A stretch of 64,000 nt of DNA from Acidobacteriota bacterium (GCA_003223645.1 QHVT01000008.1:248001-312000); one strand, 5' to 3'; positions 23,750 to 33,101 are shown, counted from the stretch's first letter. Numbers and translations are program-made. The notes: generated by a model not told the origin, from the sequence alone.

Positions 23750-26029
23750 GTGCGCCGCCGTGCCGATCTCGTCGCCGTCGCGATCCTGCTGCTTCTTCCC
23801 ACGATTTATTTCTTCGACGTCATCTCGGGACGCAACGCGTTCTACTTCGCCGATCTCGTGCGCTTTCACCATCCCGGCAAGAAAGTGCTGCGCGACATCG
23901 TGCTCAGCGGCGAGTTTCCGTACTGGAATCCGACGATCTCCGCCGGACAGCCGCTCGCCGCGAATCCGCAGCACGAAGTGTTCTATCCGCTCAACTGGCT
24001 GATCTTTCTCCCCAACTTTGACACCGGCTTTCAGCTGCTGATCCTCGTGCACATCGCGCTCGCGCTCGTCGCGATGTTTGCGCTATTGCGATCAATGAAC
24101 CTCGAGCGTCCCGCGGCGATGCTCGGCGCGTTCTCGTACGGACTCGGCGGCGTCATTCTCTCGTTCCATCACATGCTGCCGCATCTTTTCTGCGCGGCCT
24201 GGCTTCCGCTCACGCTGCTCTTCGCGCGCCGCGCGCTCCTGCATCGCCGCCCGCGCGATTTCGCGCTCGCCTCGCTCCTCCTCGGCGTCGAGTTCCTGAT
24301 CGGCGAGCCGGCGATGCTGCTCGAGACCGCGCTGCTCGTCGGCGCATACGCGCTCATGCGCGGCATTCGCGAGCGGCGCGTCGTCGCTTCGCTCCTCCTC
24401 GCGCTCGCGATCGGCGTCGCGGGACTGTTCGCCGGCGCTGCGCAAACGCTGCCAGGCATTGATCACACGCGGGACTCCGTGCGCGGACGCGGCATCGCGT
24501 GGAGCGTCGCCAGCTACTGGAGCCTGCCGCCGCTGCGCATCGCCGAGCTGCTGTATCCGAACCTCTTCGGCCACATGTCGCGGGGCGATCGCATGTTGTT
24601 CTGGGGCACATCGCAGTATCCGCGCGAAGTCTCGCCGTATCTCTACAACCCTTATTCAGGACTGCTGATCGCGGTGCTTGCGATCGCCGGGTTCGCGACG
24701 CGCTCGCGCGGATGGAAACTCGCGGCCGCTCTTCTCCTCGCGTCGATCCTCCTCGCCCTCGGCGCGCACACACCGCTCCTGCGCATCCTCTACGACGCCG
24801 GATTCCAATTCATCCGCTACTTCGAGAAGTTCATGTTCTTCGGCATCGTCGCGCTGATCATCTTCGCGGCAACCGTGTTTCAGCGGCTTCTCGACGGCGA
24901 TCGCCGCGTGCGCAGTGCAGCGATGATGACCACCGGGATCGCGATGCTGGCTGCAGCCCTCCTCGCGCGGTTCGGTCCCATACCGGCAAACGAGGAGCTG
25001 CGCGCGATCGCGCGCAGCGACTGGAGCCTCGCCATATTGCGCGGCAGCCTATTGATGCTCCTGCTCGTCGCGATCACGCGCGTGCGGCGCCCGCTCTGGC
25101 TCGCGCTCGCCGCGCTCTTCGTCGTCGCCGACCTCACGCCGCGCATTCGCGAGCTCACGCCGCGCACCGATCGCTCGCTCTACGAATACACACCGCTCGC
25201 AGCGCAAAAACTCTCGCGCGTGCGCGCGCCGTTTCGCATCTTCCCCGAGGCGGACTGGTACGGCAACACGCCGCTCGCGCGGAGCTACGTCCGCACCTTC
25301 GGGCTTCGCCTCGAACCGGTGCGCAACGCGATGCTGCCGCCGATCCCGTCCGAGTTCCGATTGCAGACGGCGATGGAGTCGGACTTCGACTTCACGTCTC
25401 TCAACGTGACGGACGACTTCATCGCCGCGATGACGAAGATCGGATATCGCTCCGCGTCCGGCTGGCCGCAGCCGATGGCGGCGATGTCGAACGCGTGGAT
25501 CCGGACGCAGTACCGTCCACTCGAAGACGCGCTGGCGCGCGCGCAGGGCGACGTCCGAAAACTGCAGCCGGTCGCGTACTTACCGCTGCAGCCCCACCCG
25601 CGCTACTACTTCGCGAGCAGCGTCGTCTCGATTCGCAATCGCGACGACTTCGTGCGCTTGCTCAAGACACAGCGCTTCGACAACGACGTCGCATTCGCAT
25701 CGATCGCGTCATTCGCTCCCGCCCACGGAGTCGTACGTCGCACGTCCGAATCCGCGAATCGCATCCACATCGAAGCCGACAGCGAAGGGCGCGCGTTCCT
25801 CGTCATCAGCGTGACGCCGCACAAGTACTGGCACGTCCACGTCGACGGCCGCAACGCGCAACCGGTCATCACGAACCTCGGTTACCAGGGACTCGAGCTC
25901 CCGCGCGGACATCACATCATCGAGATGCAGTACCGGAATCCGCTGGTCGCGATCGGGGGGGGGATCTCGATCGTGACGATGCTGGTGTTGGTAGGGCTTA
26001 TAGGACGAATAGGACAAATAGGACGATAG
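23750..26029 (+). CDS. YfhO-like polytopic membrane protein
   Basis: A 759-residue protein with the family signature LSGEFPYWNPTISAGQPLAANPQHEVFYPLNWL near 55-85, about 12 helices, and a C-terminal soluble domain ending VISVTPHKYWHVHVDGR ... LPRGHHIIEMQYRNP followed by one last helix. It is probably a periplasmic-face glycosyltransferase fed by the GT2 enzyme just upstream (7 bp gap). The GTG start at 23750 is the first in frame after the GT2 stop. The last residues (GLIGRIGQIGR, stop) are encoded by a TAGGAC repeat, so the natural C-terminus was replaced or extended by the repeat. Confidence 0.8.
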   Translation: MRRRADLVAVAILLLLPTIYFFDVISGRNAFYFADLVRFHHPGKKVLRDIVLSGEFPYWNPTISAGQPLAANPQHEVFYPLNWLIFLPNFDTGFQLLILVHIALALVAMFALLRSMNLERPAAMLGAFSYGLGGVILSFHHMLPHLFCAAWLPLTLLFARRALLHRRPRDFALASLLLGVEFLIGEPAMLLETALLVGAYALMRGIRERRVVASLLLALAIGVAGLFAGAAQTLPGIDHTRDSVRGRGIAWSVASYWSLPPLRIAELLYPNLFGHMSRGDRMLFWGTSQYPREVSPYLYNPYSGLLIAVLAIAGFATRSRGWKLAAALLLASILLALGAHTPLLRILYDAGFQFIRYFEKFMFFGIVALIIFAATVFQRLLDGDRRVRSAAMMTTGIAMLAAALLARFGPIPANEELRAIARSDWSLAILRGSLLMLLLVAITRVRRPLWLALAALFVVADLTPRIRELTPRTDRSLYEYTPLAAQKLSRVRAPFRIFPEADWYGNTPLARSYVRTFGLRLEPVRNAMLPPIPSEFRLQTAMESDFDFTSLNVTDDFIAAMTKIGYRSASGWPQPMAAMSNAWIRTQYRPLEDALARAQGDVRKLQPVAYLPLQPHPRYYFASSVVSIRNRDDFVRLLKTQRFDNDVAFASIASFAPAHGVVRRTSESANRIHIEADSEGRAFLVISVTPHKYWHVHVDGRNAQPVITNLGYQGLELPRGHHIIEMQYRNPLVAIGGGISIVTMLVLVGLIGRIGQIGR

Positions 26030-26086
26030 GACATCGTAGGACGTCCTAGGATGTCCTATTCGTCCTATAAGTCCTATCAGTCCTAC
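25998..26086. repeat. Mirrored TAGGAC 9-bp tandem-repeat hairpin, copy 3
   Basis: Three or more left-arm units (ataggacgaataggacaaat...) are mirrored by tcctatt/cgtcctata/agtcctatc units. It provides both the C-terminal codons and TAG stop of the upstream gene and an ATG (26051) that opens the downstream reading frame. Confidence 0.93.
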
Positions 26087-28483
26087 CCGCACTACAATGC
26101 GCGCGCCTTGAATGCACCACGCCGCCACGACATCCTCGCCGTCGCGCTGCTCGCGCTCCTTGGAACAGTCTTTTTCATCGACGTTCTCATCGGCAGCGGC
26201 GACTTCTACATGCGCGATCTGTCGCGCTACTACTACCCGACCAAGCAGGTGCTGCGCAGCATCGTGCAGAACGGCGAGTTTCCGTACTGGAACCGCCACT
26301 TCGGAGCGGGCCAGCCGATCGCCGCGAATCCCGAGCACGAGGTCTTCTATCCGCTGACGTGGCTCATTCTTCTTCCGAGCTACGACCTCGGCTATCGCCT
26401 GCACATCCTCGTGCACATCTACATCGGTCTCCTCGGCATGTACGCGCTGTTGCGATCGATGCAGCTCCGCGCAACGGCCGCGTTCTTCGGCGCGCTCGCG
26501 TTCGGGCTCGGCGGCATCTATCTCTCGTACATCAACCTCCTGCCGATCCTCTTCTGCGCCGCCTGGCTTCCGCTGACGTGTTTGTACGTGCGGAAGTTTC
26601 TACTCCAGCCGTCGCTGCGCGTTTTCGCGCTCGCATCGCTCTTTCTGGGATTGCAGTTTCTCGTCGGCGAGCCGACGACGGTGATGCAGACCGGCCTCCT
26701 CATCGGCATGTACGCGCTCTATCGCGGCTGGTACGCCGCGCGCGACGCGAATCTGTCGTGGAAGCACGCCATCGGCGAGATGCTGCCGCGCGTCGCGTTC
26801 ATCGGGCTCATCTCCATCGCCGCGTTCTTTGTCGGCGCGGCGCAGATGCTGCCCGCGCTCGATCACGTTGCCGACTCGGCGCGCTCGCGGCCGTTCGACT
26901 TCTCGCTCGTGTCCGCGTGGAGCATGCCGTGGGCAAAGTACGCGGAGCTGATCTATCCGAACTTCCTCGGCCACATCTCCATCGATCGCGTGATGTGGTA
27001 CTGGGGCGGCGGGCTCTATCCCGGAATGGGCTCGCCGTTCCTCTTCAACATCTACGCGGGACTGCTCGTCACCGCGCTGGCCGTCTGCGCGATTTTCGTC
27101 CGCCCGCGCGGCGGCCGCTTCGTGCTTCTCCTCTTCATCATTTCCTCGCTCCTCGCGCTCGGCGGACACACGCCGTTCATGCACCTCCTCTACAAGCTCC
27201 ACATCGCGCAGTCGATCCGCTATCCCGAGAAATTCATCCTCCTCGCGGTGTTCGCCGGGACGATCCTCGCCGCGCAGATGTTTCAGCGGCTGATCGACGG
27301 CGACGAAGGCGTGCGCGACGCGATGATGGGATTCGTCCTCGCGACCGCGATCGTCGCGGCCGTGATGGCGATCGCCGGCTTCACGCCGTACTACGGCAAG
27401 ACGTTCATGAAAGTGTGGGGCCTCACGAAGGGCGGCGCCGCGACGTACATGATCAAGCTGACGCGTCGCGACTGGATCATCGCCGCAATCCGGGGATTCG
27501 TTCTCTTCGGGCTGCTGCGGTTCGCGTTCGTGCTCAAGCGTCCGATCTGGATCGCGCTCCTCTTCCTCTTCTTCGCCGCCGACCTCGGGCCGGTCGCGAA
27601 TGAAACCAATCCGCGCATGCCGGCGCGCTTTTTTCTCGAAGAGCCGGCGGTCGTCAGTCAGCTGAATCCGAATCACTCCGCCTATCGCGTCTTTCACGAA
27701 GCCGACTGGTACGGACGCGAGCCGATCGCGCGCGATTACTTTTCGGCCGGCAACGCCGTCTACTGGATCGTGCGCAACGGCCTCATGCCGATGGTCCCCG
27801 CCGGCCACGGCCTGCAGATGGTCGTCGATCGCGACTACGACAAGACCGCGCTCCTTCCGACGCTCGACCTCATCGACTCGGTGTGGGACGTGAAGCGTTA
27901 CGGACGCAAAGACTGGTGGCGTCCGTTCGCGGCGATGTCGAACATCTGGTATCGCGGAAACTATCGCCACTTCGCGGACGAGAAGAAGCGGACGAAGGGC
28001 GATCTCACGAAGGCGGAGCCGATCGCGTTCGAAGAGATCAAAGAGCATTACCCGCGCTACTACTTCGCCGATCAGGTGGTCACGATTCGCGACCGCCGCG
28101 ACTTCGTCGACAAGCTCGTCAAACCGGATCAGTACTCGCTCACCGCCGCGTTCGTGCGCGCGCCGTCGTTCGTCCCCGCGCGCGGCGTCGTGCGCGGCGT
28201 CGCCGAGACGGCGAACAACGCGACGATCGACGTCGACGCGAGCGGAAAATCATTTCTCGTGATGAGCGTGACGCCGCACAAGTACTGGCACATCGCGATC
28301 GACGGGAAGCGCGCCGCCGCGATCGTCACGAACATCGGTTATCAGGGCATCGTCGTTCCTGCAGGACGCCATCGCGTGACGATGCGCTATCGCAATGATC
28401 TCGCCGCGAAGGCGCTGATCGTCTCGATCGTCACGACCATTCTTCTTCTTGCGGCGGCATTCCTGCCTAGACGTGCCTCATGA
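26051..28483 (+). CDS. YfhO-like polytopic membrane protein, paralogue
   Basis: Up to 810 residues. It is paralogous to the upstream gene: QNGEFPYWNRHFGAGQPIAANPEHEVFYPLTWL, then the same helices and C-terminal FLVMSVTPHKYWHIAIDGKRAAAIVTNIGYQG. If translation starts at the ATG in the TAGGAC repeat, the protein begins SYSSYKSYQSYPHYN; a TTG at 26108 just before APRRHDILAVALL is an alternative that omits the repeat-coded part. The pair is likely a tandem duplication. The stop overlaps the M20 peptidase start (ATGA). Confidence 0.8.
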   Translation: MSYSSYKSYQSYPHYNARALNAPRRHDILAVALLALLGTVFFIDVLIGSGDFYMRDLSRYYYPTKQVLRSIVQNGEFPYWNRHFGAGQPIAANPEHEVFYPLTWLILLPSYDLGYRLHILVHIYIGLLGMYALLRSMQLRATAAFFGALAFGLGGIYLSYINLLPILFCAAWLPLTCLYVRKFLLQPSLRVFALASLFLGLQFLVGEPTTVMQTGLLIGMYALYRGWYAARDANLSWKHAIGEMLPRVAFIGLISIAAFFVGAAQMLPALDHVADSARSRPFDFSLVSAWSMPWAKYAELIYPNFLGHISIDRVMWYWGGGLYPGMGSPFLFNIYAGLLVTALAVCAIFVRPRGGRFVLLLFIISSLLALGGHTPFMHLLYKLHIAQSIRYPEKFILLAVFAGTILAAQMFQRLIDGDEGVRDAMMGFVLATAIVAAVMAIAGFTPYYGKTFMKVWGLTKGGAATYMIKLTRRDWIIAAIRGFVLFGLLRFAFVLKRPIWIALLFLFFAADLGPVANETNPRMPARFFLEEPAVVSQLNPNHSAYRVFHEADWYGREPIARDYFSAGNAVYWIVRNGLMPMVPAGHGLQMVVDRDYDKTALLPTLDLIDSVWDVKRYGRKDWWRPFAAMSNIWYRGNYRHFADEKKRTKGDLTKAEPIAFEEIKEHYPRYYFADQVVTIRDRRDFVDKLVKPDQYSLTAAFVRAPSFVPARGVVRGVAETANNATIDVDASGKSFLVMSVTPHKYWHIAIDGKRAAAIVTNIGYQGIVVPAGRHRVTMRYRNDLAAKALIVSIVTTILLLAAAFLPRRAS

Positions 28484-29874
28484 TCATCACCCGGCGCCAC
28501 CGCAACGAGCGCATCGCCGCGGCGATCTTCGTCGCGGTCGCGCTGGTCGCGGTCGTGGTCTTCATCCAATGGAACAAGTCCGAGGAAGAAGCGCTGCGGA
28601 GTGATTCGAGATACATCCCGAAAAGAGAAACGATCACGCCGCAGATCCTCCTCCTGCGCGACTACGTGCGCATCGACACGTCGAATGCCGAGGGCGTCGC
28701 GAAAGGCGCGCGTTGGCTCGCGGCGCAGCTCGAGCGCATCGGCGTCCACGCCGAACTGATCGAGTCGACACCCGGCCGCTGGAACGTCTACGCGCGCATT
28801 CGCGGCAAACAGCGCGGCGGCGGACTGCTCCTCGTCAACCACATCGACGTCGTCGGCGTGAAGCCCGCGGAATGGAAGCAGCCGCCGTTCGAAGGGAAGA
28901 TCCACCTCAATCAATTGTGGGGACGCGGCGCGCTGGACATGAAAGGCATCGCGCTCTGCGAGCTCTTCGCGATGGCCGCGGTGCAGCGCCGCGGCACGCC
29001 CGGGCACGACATCGCATTCCTCGCCACTGCCGAAGAAGAGCAGGGCAGCGAAAACGGGATGAAGTGGCTGCTCGCGCATCGGCCCGAACTCTTCGAGGGA
29101 CTCGAGTACGCGATCTCCGAGGGCGGGGTGACGGAGGTGATCGGCGAGAGGATGACCTACTTCGGAATCGAAGTGGGCTCGAAGCAGCGCATGCATCTCA
29201 CGCTGCTCGCGCCGCAGAAGCAAATGCTGCTCGACGCGCGGATGGCGCTCGAGCCGTACATGACCTCGCATGAACGCGCGCGCGTCCTTCCTGAAGTGCG
29301 GCAGTTCTTTCGCGACGTCGCGGCGACGCGCATCGCGTTTAAAGAGTCTCTCTCCGACATCGACCGCGCGATCGCCGAGGGAAAAGCGTGGGAGCTGCCG
29401 GCGTCGTATCGCGATCTGCTTCAGAACACGATGAACGTCGAGATGCCGCAGCGCGGAAGCGATCAGTGGTACATGGGCCTGCAGATGCTCAACCTGCCGG
29501 ACGAGCTTCCGAAAGAGCGGGCGAGCTGGCTTCAGCAATTCGTCGCGCCATACGGCGTCTCGGTGAGAGTCGACAGCGAGGAAGGACCCGTTCCGTCGTC
29601 GCGCATCGACACGCCGCTGATGCGAACGCTCGCCGGTGAGGCGCGCGCGTTCTACCAAGTCAACGCGGGATCGGAGATCCTCTACGCGTCGACGAGCGAC
29701 TGCCGCTTTCTGCGCGCTCACGGAATGCAGTGCTACGGCATTTCGCCCTATCTCGTCGACTTCTCGCAGTCGCTGACGATCCATCACGCCGACGAGCGCA
29801 TCCGCCTCGACTGGTTCATGAACGGAATCGATTATTTTGAGCGATCGATTTTGAGCTGGTCGCAGCGGCCCTGA
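28480..29874 (+). CDS. M20-family metallopeptidase with N-terminal membrane anchor
   Basis: A 464-residue zinc carboxy/aminopeptidase of the M20/M28 type. A signal anchor lies at about 11-29. Metal ligands are visible in LLLVNHIDVVG (His), LWGRGALDMKG (bridging Asp), and TAEEEQGSE (catalytic Glu and ligand), with a distal ISPYLVDF ... IHHADERI His. The middle dimerisation part is present. It probably acts in the periplasm on peptides; the specificity is unknown. It is translationally coupled to the YfhO-like gene upstream by a 4-bp overlap. Confidence 0.88.
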   Translation: MIITRRHRNERIAAAIFVAVALVAVVVFIQWNKSEEEALRSDSRYIPKRETITPQILLLRDYVRIDTSNAEGVAKGARWLAAQLERIGVHAELIESTPGRWNVYARIRGKQRGGGLLLVNHIDVVGVKPAEWKQPPFEGKIHLNQLWGRGALDMKGIALCELFAMAAVQRRGTPGHDIAFLATAEEEQGSENGMKWLLAHRPELFEGLEYAISEGGVTEVIGERMTYFGIEVGSKQRMHLTLLAPQKQMLLDARMALEPYMTSHERARVLPEVRQFFRDVAATRIAFKESLSDIDRAIAEGKAWELPASYRDLLQNTMNVEMPQRGSDQWYMGLQMLNLPDELPKERASWLQQFVAPYGVSVRVDSEEGPVPSSRIDTPLMRTLAGEARAFYQVNAGSEILYASTSDCRFLRAHGMQCYGISPYLVDFSQSLTIHHADERIRLDWFMNGIDYFERSILSWSQRP

Positions 29875-29983
29875 CAAAGTTTGTCACGAACCTCGCGGTT
29901 GTGACGTCAATTTTCGTCTTTACTGACGGGCCGGCGAATAGGTAAGTCGTTTCCCCGCAGTTGCTTGACCAGATGGTAGAACG

Positions 29984-29998
29984 AGGCACTCCGATTGC
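29984..29998 (+). promoter_or_regulatory. Sigma-54 promoter of the pilin gene
   Basis: AGGCAC-TCCGA-TTGC places GG at 29985-29986 and GC at 29997-29998, exactly the 10-bp internal spacing of a -24/-12 element (consensus TGGCAC-N5-TTGC). Transcription would begin near 30010, 20 bp before the pilin ATG, leaving the AAGGAGG ribosome-binding site at 30016-30023. Sigma-54 control of pilA is well known in other bacteria. Confidence 0.68.
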
Positions 29999-30029
29999 CT
30001 TAAGGACGTTTCGGAAAAGGAGGGTTTTG

Positions 30030-30512
30030 ATGACGAAGAAACAAAAAGGATTCACGCTCATCGAACTGCTCATCGTCGTCGCGATCATCGGCATCCTCGC
30101 CGCCATCGCGATTCCGAACCTGCTCACCGCCATGCAGCGGTCGAAGCAGAAACGGACGATGGCAGATATGCGCAGCATCGCAACCGCTTGGGAAGCGCGC
30201 GCGACGGACACGAACACGTACACGGCCGCCGGTACCACGATCAGCGGCGTGTCGTTCATCAATCCGGACGTCTCGATCTCCGGCGTTGCCGGATTCCTCT
30301 CGCCGACGTACATCAAGAAGTGCCCCACCGTCGACGCGTGGAACACGGGGTATAACGTCGGCTCGAATTCGACGCAGTACGCGATCGAGTCCGCCGGCAA
30401 GGACAAGACCATGAACGTCCCCGGCACGCTCACCACGACGAAGTTCGACTGCGACATCATTTTCGCGGACGGCACGTTCGTCGTGTATCCGGAAGGCGTG
30501 CAGTCGCAGTAA
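30030..30512 (+). CDS. pilA: Type IV pilin-like protein (major pilin candidate)
   Basis: A 160-residue class III signal-peptide protein. A six-residue basic leader KKQK precedes the prepilin peptidase site G/FTLIEL with Glu5, then the hydrophobic spine LLIVVAIIGILAAIAIPNLL and a globular domain with a C-terminal KFDCDIIFADGTFVVYPEGVQ. It forms type IV pili or pseudopili at the envelope. A strong Shine-Dalgarno (AAGGAGG) lies seven bases before ATG, and a sigma-54 promoter and a terminator bracket the gene, consistent with high, separately controlled expression. The next gene is a paralogue. Confidence 0.9.
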   Translation: MTKKQKGFTLIELLIVVAIIGILAAIAIPNLLTAMQRSKQKRTMADMRSIATAWEARATDTNTYTAAGTTISGVSFINPDVSISGVAGFLSPTYIKKCPTVDAWNTGYNVGSNSTQYAIESAGKDKTMNVPGTLTTTKFDCDIIFADGTFVVYPEGVQSQ

Positions 30513-30537
30513 CGCCCGTCCCCCGGGATCAAAATCG

Positions 30538-30572
30538 GGCGCACCCTCCCCTTGGTGGGGTGCGCCTTTTTT
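30538..30572 (+). terminator. Rho-independent terminator after the first pilin
   Basis: Stem ggcgcaccc / gggtgcgcc followed by TTTTTT, 25 bp after the stop. It should uncouple the first pilin from its paralogue. Confidence 0.88.
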
Positions 30573-30604
30573 CTGCAATCTCAAAATAGGACCGGAGCAC
30601 GCGA

Positions 30605-31093
30605 ATGCGGAGAGAGAGCGGCTTCACCCTCATCGAACTGCTGATCGTGGTGGCCATCATCGGAATCCTGGCAGCCATCGCGATCCCCAACCTGCTGACG
30701 GCGATCCAGCGCGCCAAGCAGAAGCGCACCATGGCCGACATGCGCGCCGTCGCGATGGCGTGGGAAGAGCGCGCCGCCGACTTCGGCCAGTTCAGCGCCG
30801 CGGGCGCCGGCGTCACCTGGCCCGCCACCACTGCCAACGGCATCGACTCGGTGAAAATCATCCTGCAGGGAACGTACATGCGCACCGTTCCGCTGGTCGA
30901 CGGCTGGGGCAACAAATTCGCCACCGGCACCGGCTGCGGTGGACATTGCTACGCGATCGAGTCGTACGGCAAAGACGGCTTCGACGAAACGGAAACGCAA
31001 GGCAACGCCATCACCACGACGAAGTTCGACTGCGACATCGTCTACTCCGACGGCAACTTCGTGAAGTACCCGGAAGGAGTGCAGACCCAGTAG
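30605..31093 (+). CDS. Type IV pilin-like protein, paralogue
   Basis: A 162-residue pilin with leader MRRESG, cleavage before FTLIEL, the same helical spine and shared segments (QKRTMADMR, TTTKFDCDIVYSDG, YPEGVQTQ). It differs in the middle, with a Cys-containing GTGCGGHCYAIESYG. It is preceded by a GGAG at 30594-30597 but no obvious own promoter, so it may depend on read-through of the terminator upstream. It could be a minor pilin or a variant of the major one. A mirrored repeat hairpin follows the stop. Confidence 0.88.
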   Translation: MRRESGFTLIELLIVVAIIGILAAIAIPNLLTAIQRAKQKRTMADMRAVAMAWEERAADFGQFSAAGAGVTWPATTANGIDSVKIILQGTYMRTVPLVDGWGNKFATGTGCGGHCYAIESYGKDGFDETETQGNAITTTKFDCDIVYSDGNFVKYPEGVQTQ

Positions 31094-31133
31094 CAGGAGC
31101 TCCGGGTGTGAGCGCATCGCGAGATACGTTAAA

Positions 31134-31218
31134 GATGAAGGGTGAAGGATGAGGGATGAAAGATGAATGGCTTGAGGACCACTCATCGATCATCCTTCAT
31201 CCTTCATCCTTCATCCTT
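31134..31218. repeat. Mirrored GAAGGAT heptamer hairpin
   Basis: The left arm is five 7-bp units of the type atgaagg/gtgaagg/atgaggg. The right arm is catcctt repeated four to five times. It lies between the convergent pilin and zinc-ribbon genes and could terminate both. Confidence 0.9.
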
Positions 31219-31251
31219 GCTCCGACTCGCGAAGCACTTTCCCAGCACTCC

Positions 31252-31854
31252 TCACGCGCTCTGCTTTTCCTTCAGCACCGCGTTCATCCCCGCGTAGAAG
31301 CGCTCGTGCGAGGCCATCGCCTCGCGATAGATCTGCGGGAACTGCGGCAGGTCTTTCTTCGCCACGACCAGGTTCACGCCGAAGAGAAATGCGGCGTTGC
31401 CGTCGAGCGTGCGCAAGCCGTCGCCGACGAGGATGAAGAACGACTTTCTTCGATCGGCGGGCATGAGCGAGATGATCGGGCTCATCCCATCGAGCGGCGG
31501 CTGGGTGAGCTGCGCGGGATGGATGACGACGAGCCGCGGGAACTCCTGATTGAAAAACTCGCGCGCGCGCGCCGCATCCGGCTGCAACACCGGCAGAAAT
31601 CCGACGAGCTTCACGGCCTGGCGCAACGCCGGATCGTCCGCGCTGACGATGAGCGCCTTTTCGCCGAACTCGTTCTCGTGGTCTTCGTGATGCTGCGGAG
31701 TCTCCGCCGCGGGCGCCGCGCTCTGCAGCTTGCTTCCGTCGACGACGATCTTCTCTTTGCACACGGGACACGGAAACTGCACTTCGCGCGGCGGCAGCTT
31801 GGTCTCGTCGAGCGAGAGCGGCTTGTGGCAGTTCGCGCAGGTGATCTTGATCAT
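31252..31854 (-). CDS. Zinc-ribbon (MJ0042-like) protein downstream of pilT
   Basis: A 200-residue protein with an N-terminal zinc ribbon (ITCANCHKPL ... FPCPVCKEKI, four Cys) like the MJ0042/zf-TFIIB-like fingers. A low-complexity linker and a globular domain of about 140 residues follow (ALIVSADDPALRQAVKLVGF, RLVVIHPAQL, SFFILVGDGLRTLDGNAAF) that looks like a receiver-type alpha/beta fold without a clear phospho-Asp. The ATG at 31854 is 3 bp past the pilT stop, so the two are co-transcribed. A role in motility regulation is an inference from that linkage. Confidence 0.7.
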   Translation of the reverse strand: MIKITCANCHKPLSLDETKLPPREVQFPCPVCKEKIVVDGSKLQSAAPAAETPQHHEDHENEFGEKALIVSADDPALRQAVKLVGFLPVLQPDAARAREFFNQEFPRLVVIHPAQLTQPPLDGMSPIISLMPADRRKSFFILVGDGLRTLDGNAAFLFGVNLVVAKKDLPQFPQIYREAMASHERFYAGMNAVLKEKQSA

Positions 31855-31856
31855 CG

Positions 31857-33002
31857 CTACTCCAGCATCGACAACATCGACTCGCCTTCCGACTCCGCCG
31901 GCCGCGCATCCGGCTCGTCGGTCATGCGCAACGCGAGATTGGTCGGGTTCGTCGCGTACGCCATGGCCGTCTCTTTCGAGACCACGCGCTGCTGCCACAG
32001 CTTCTCGATCTCGTCATCAAACGTCTGCATGCCGTCGACCGAGCCGTCGTGCATGGCGTCGATGAGCGAGCGCCCTTCCGACTCACCCTTCAGCACGTAG
32101 TCGCGCGTGCGCATCGTCGACTTCAGAATCTCCAGCGCGGCGATGCGGCCGCCGCCGATCTTCGGCAAGAGGCGCTGCGACACGACGTAGCGGAACGACT
32201 GCGAGAAGCGCGTGCGTACCTGCGGCTCCTGATCTTTCGGGAAGACGCCGACGATGCGGTCGATCGTCTTCGCCGCGTCGATCGTGTGCAGCGTCGAGAG
32301 CACGAGGTGCCCCGTCTCCGCCGCTTCCATCGCGATCTCGATCGTCTCCACGTCGCGCATCTCGCCGATGAGGATCACCTTCGGCGCTTGGCGGAGCGCG
32401 GCGCGCAGCGCCAGCGAGAACGACTTCGTGTCCGATCCCAGCTCGCGCTGATTCACCGTCGACTTGATGTGCTTGTGCATGTACTCGAGGGGATCTTCAA
32501 TCGTGATGATGTGGTACGCGTTCTCCTGGTTGATCTTGTGGATGATCGCCGCGAGCGTGGTCGATTTGCCGGAGCCGGTCGGACCCGTGACGAGCACGAT
32601 GCCGTTCTTCAGTTTGGAGACGTTATGAATCTCCCGCGGCATCTTCAGCGATTCCAGCGACGGCACTCCCTCGGGGATGACGCGCAGCACGATCGCGTAC
32701 GTGCCGCGCTGCGAGAAGACGTTCACGCGGAAGCGCGTCTTCTGCGGGATCGAATACGACAGGTCGACGCTGCCGTTCGCCAGCAGCGTGCGCGTCAGCT
32801 CGCGGTCGCCGCGCAGCATGTGCAGCGCGATCATCTCCGTCTGGAACGGCGTGAGACGCGGAAGACCGGGGAAATTGACCGGAACGAGTTGCCCGTCGAC
32901 TTCCACCTGCGGCGGACGCCCAACGGAGAAGTTCAGGTCCGACACGCGTTCGGAAATCTTCAGCATCGCCTCGAGGATCGCGTCGAGGTTGAAGTTCTTC
33001 AT
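31857..33002 (-). CDS. pilT: PilT-type twitching motility retraction ATPase
   Basis: A hexameric secretion ATPase of 381 residues that depolymerises type IV pili. N-terminal PAS-like domain, Walker A VTGPTGSGKST at about 135-145, Asp box ITIEDPLEY, Walker B PKVILIGEMRDVETI and His box GHLVLSTLHTIDAAKTIDRI. The C-terminal AIRN-type retraction motif is not obvious, so a PilU or PilT-2 identity is possible. A TAAAAT box lies 9 nt before the ATG without a Shine-Dalgarno. It is divergent from ruvX and convergent with the pilin genes. Confidence 0.9.
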   Translation of the reverse strand: MKNFNLDAILEAMLKISERVSDLNFSVGRPPQVEVDGQLVPVNFPGLPRLTPFQTEMIALHMLRGDRELTRTLLANGSVDLSYSIPQKTRFRVNVFSQRGTYAIVLRVIPEGVPSLESLKMPREIHNVSKLKNGIVLVTGPTGSGKSTTLAAIIHKINQENAYHIITIEDPLEYMHKHIKSTVNQRELGSDTKSFSLALRAALRQAPKVILIGEMRDVETIEIAMEAAETGHLVLSTLHTIDAAKTIDRIVGVFPKDQEPQVRTRFSQSFRYVVSQRLLPKIGGGRIAALEILKSTMRTRDYVLKGESEGRSLIDAMHDGSVDGMQTFDDEIEKLWQQRVVSKETAMAYATNPTNLALRMTDEPDARPAESEGESMLSMLE

Positions 33003-33011
33003 GAGCGGGTC

Positions 33012-33017
33012 ATTTTA
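33012..33017 (-). promoter_or_regulatory. -10-like TAAAAT nine nt before pilT
   Basis: Minus-strand TAAAAT, then 9 nt (GACCCGCTC) and the pilT ATG. No ribosome-binding site. Confidence 0.42.
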
Positions 33018-33101
33018 GATGCAGATGGCAGATGGCGGATGGCAGATGGCAGAAAATGCAACCGACTTCGCCATCCGCCGTCTGCCATCCGCCATCTCTT
33101 C
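33018..33101. repeat. Mirrored GGCAGAT heptamer hairpin
   Basis: The left arm has 7-bp units ggcagat/ggcggat, the right arm gccatccgccgtctgccatc. It lies between the divergent pilT and ruvX genes. A purely direct run of the same heptamer is at 59243-59333. Confidence 0.9.
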
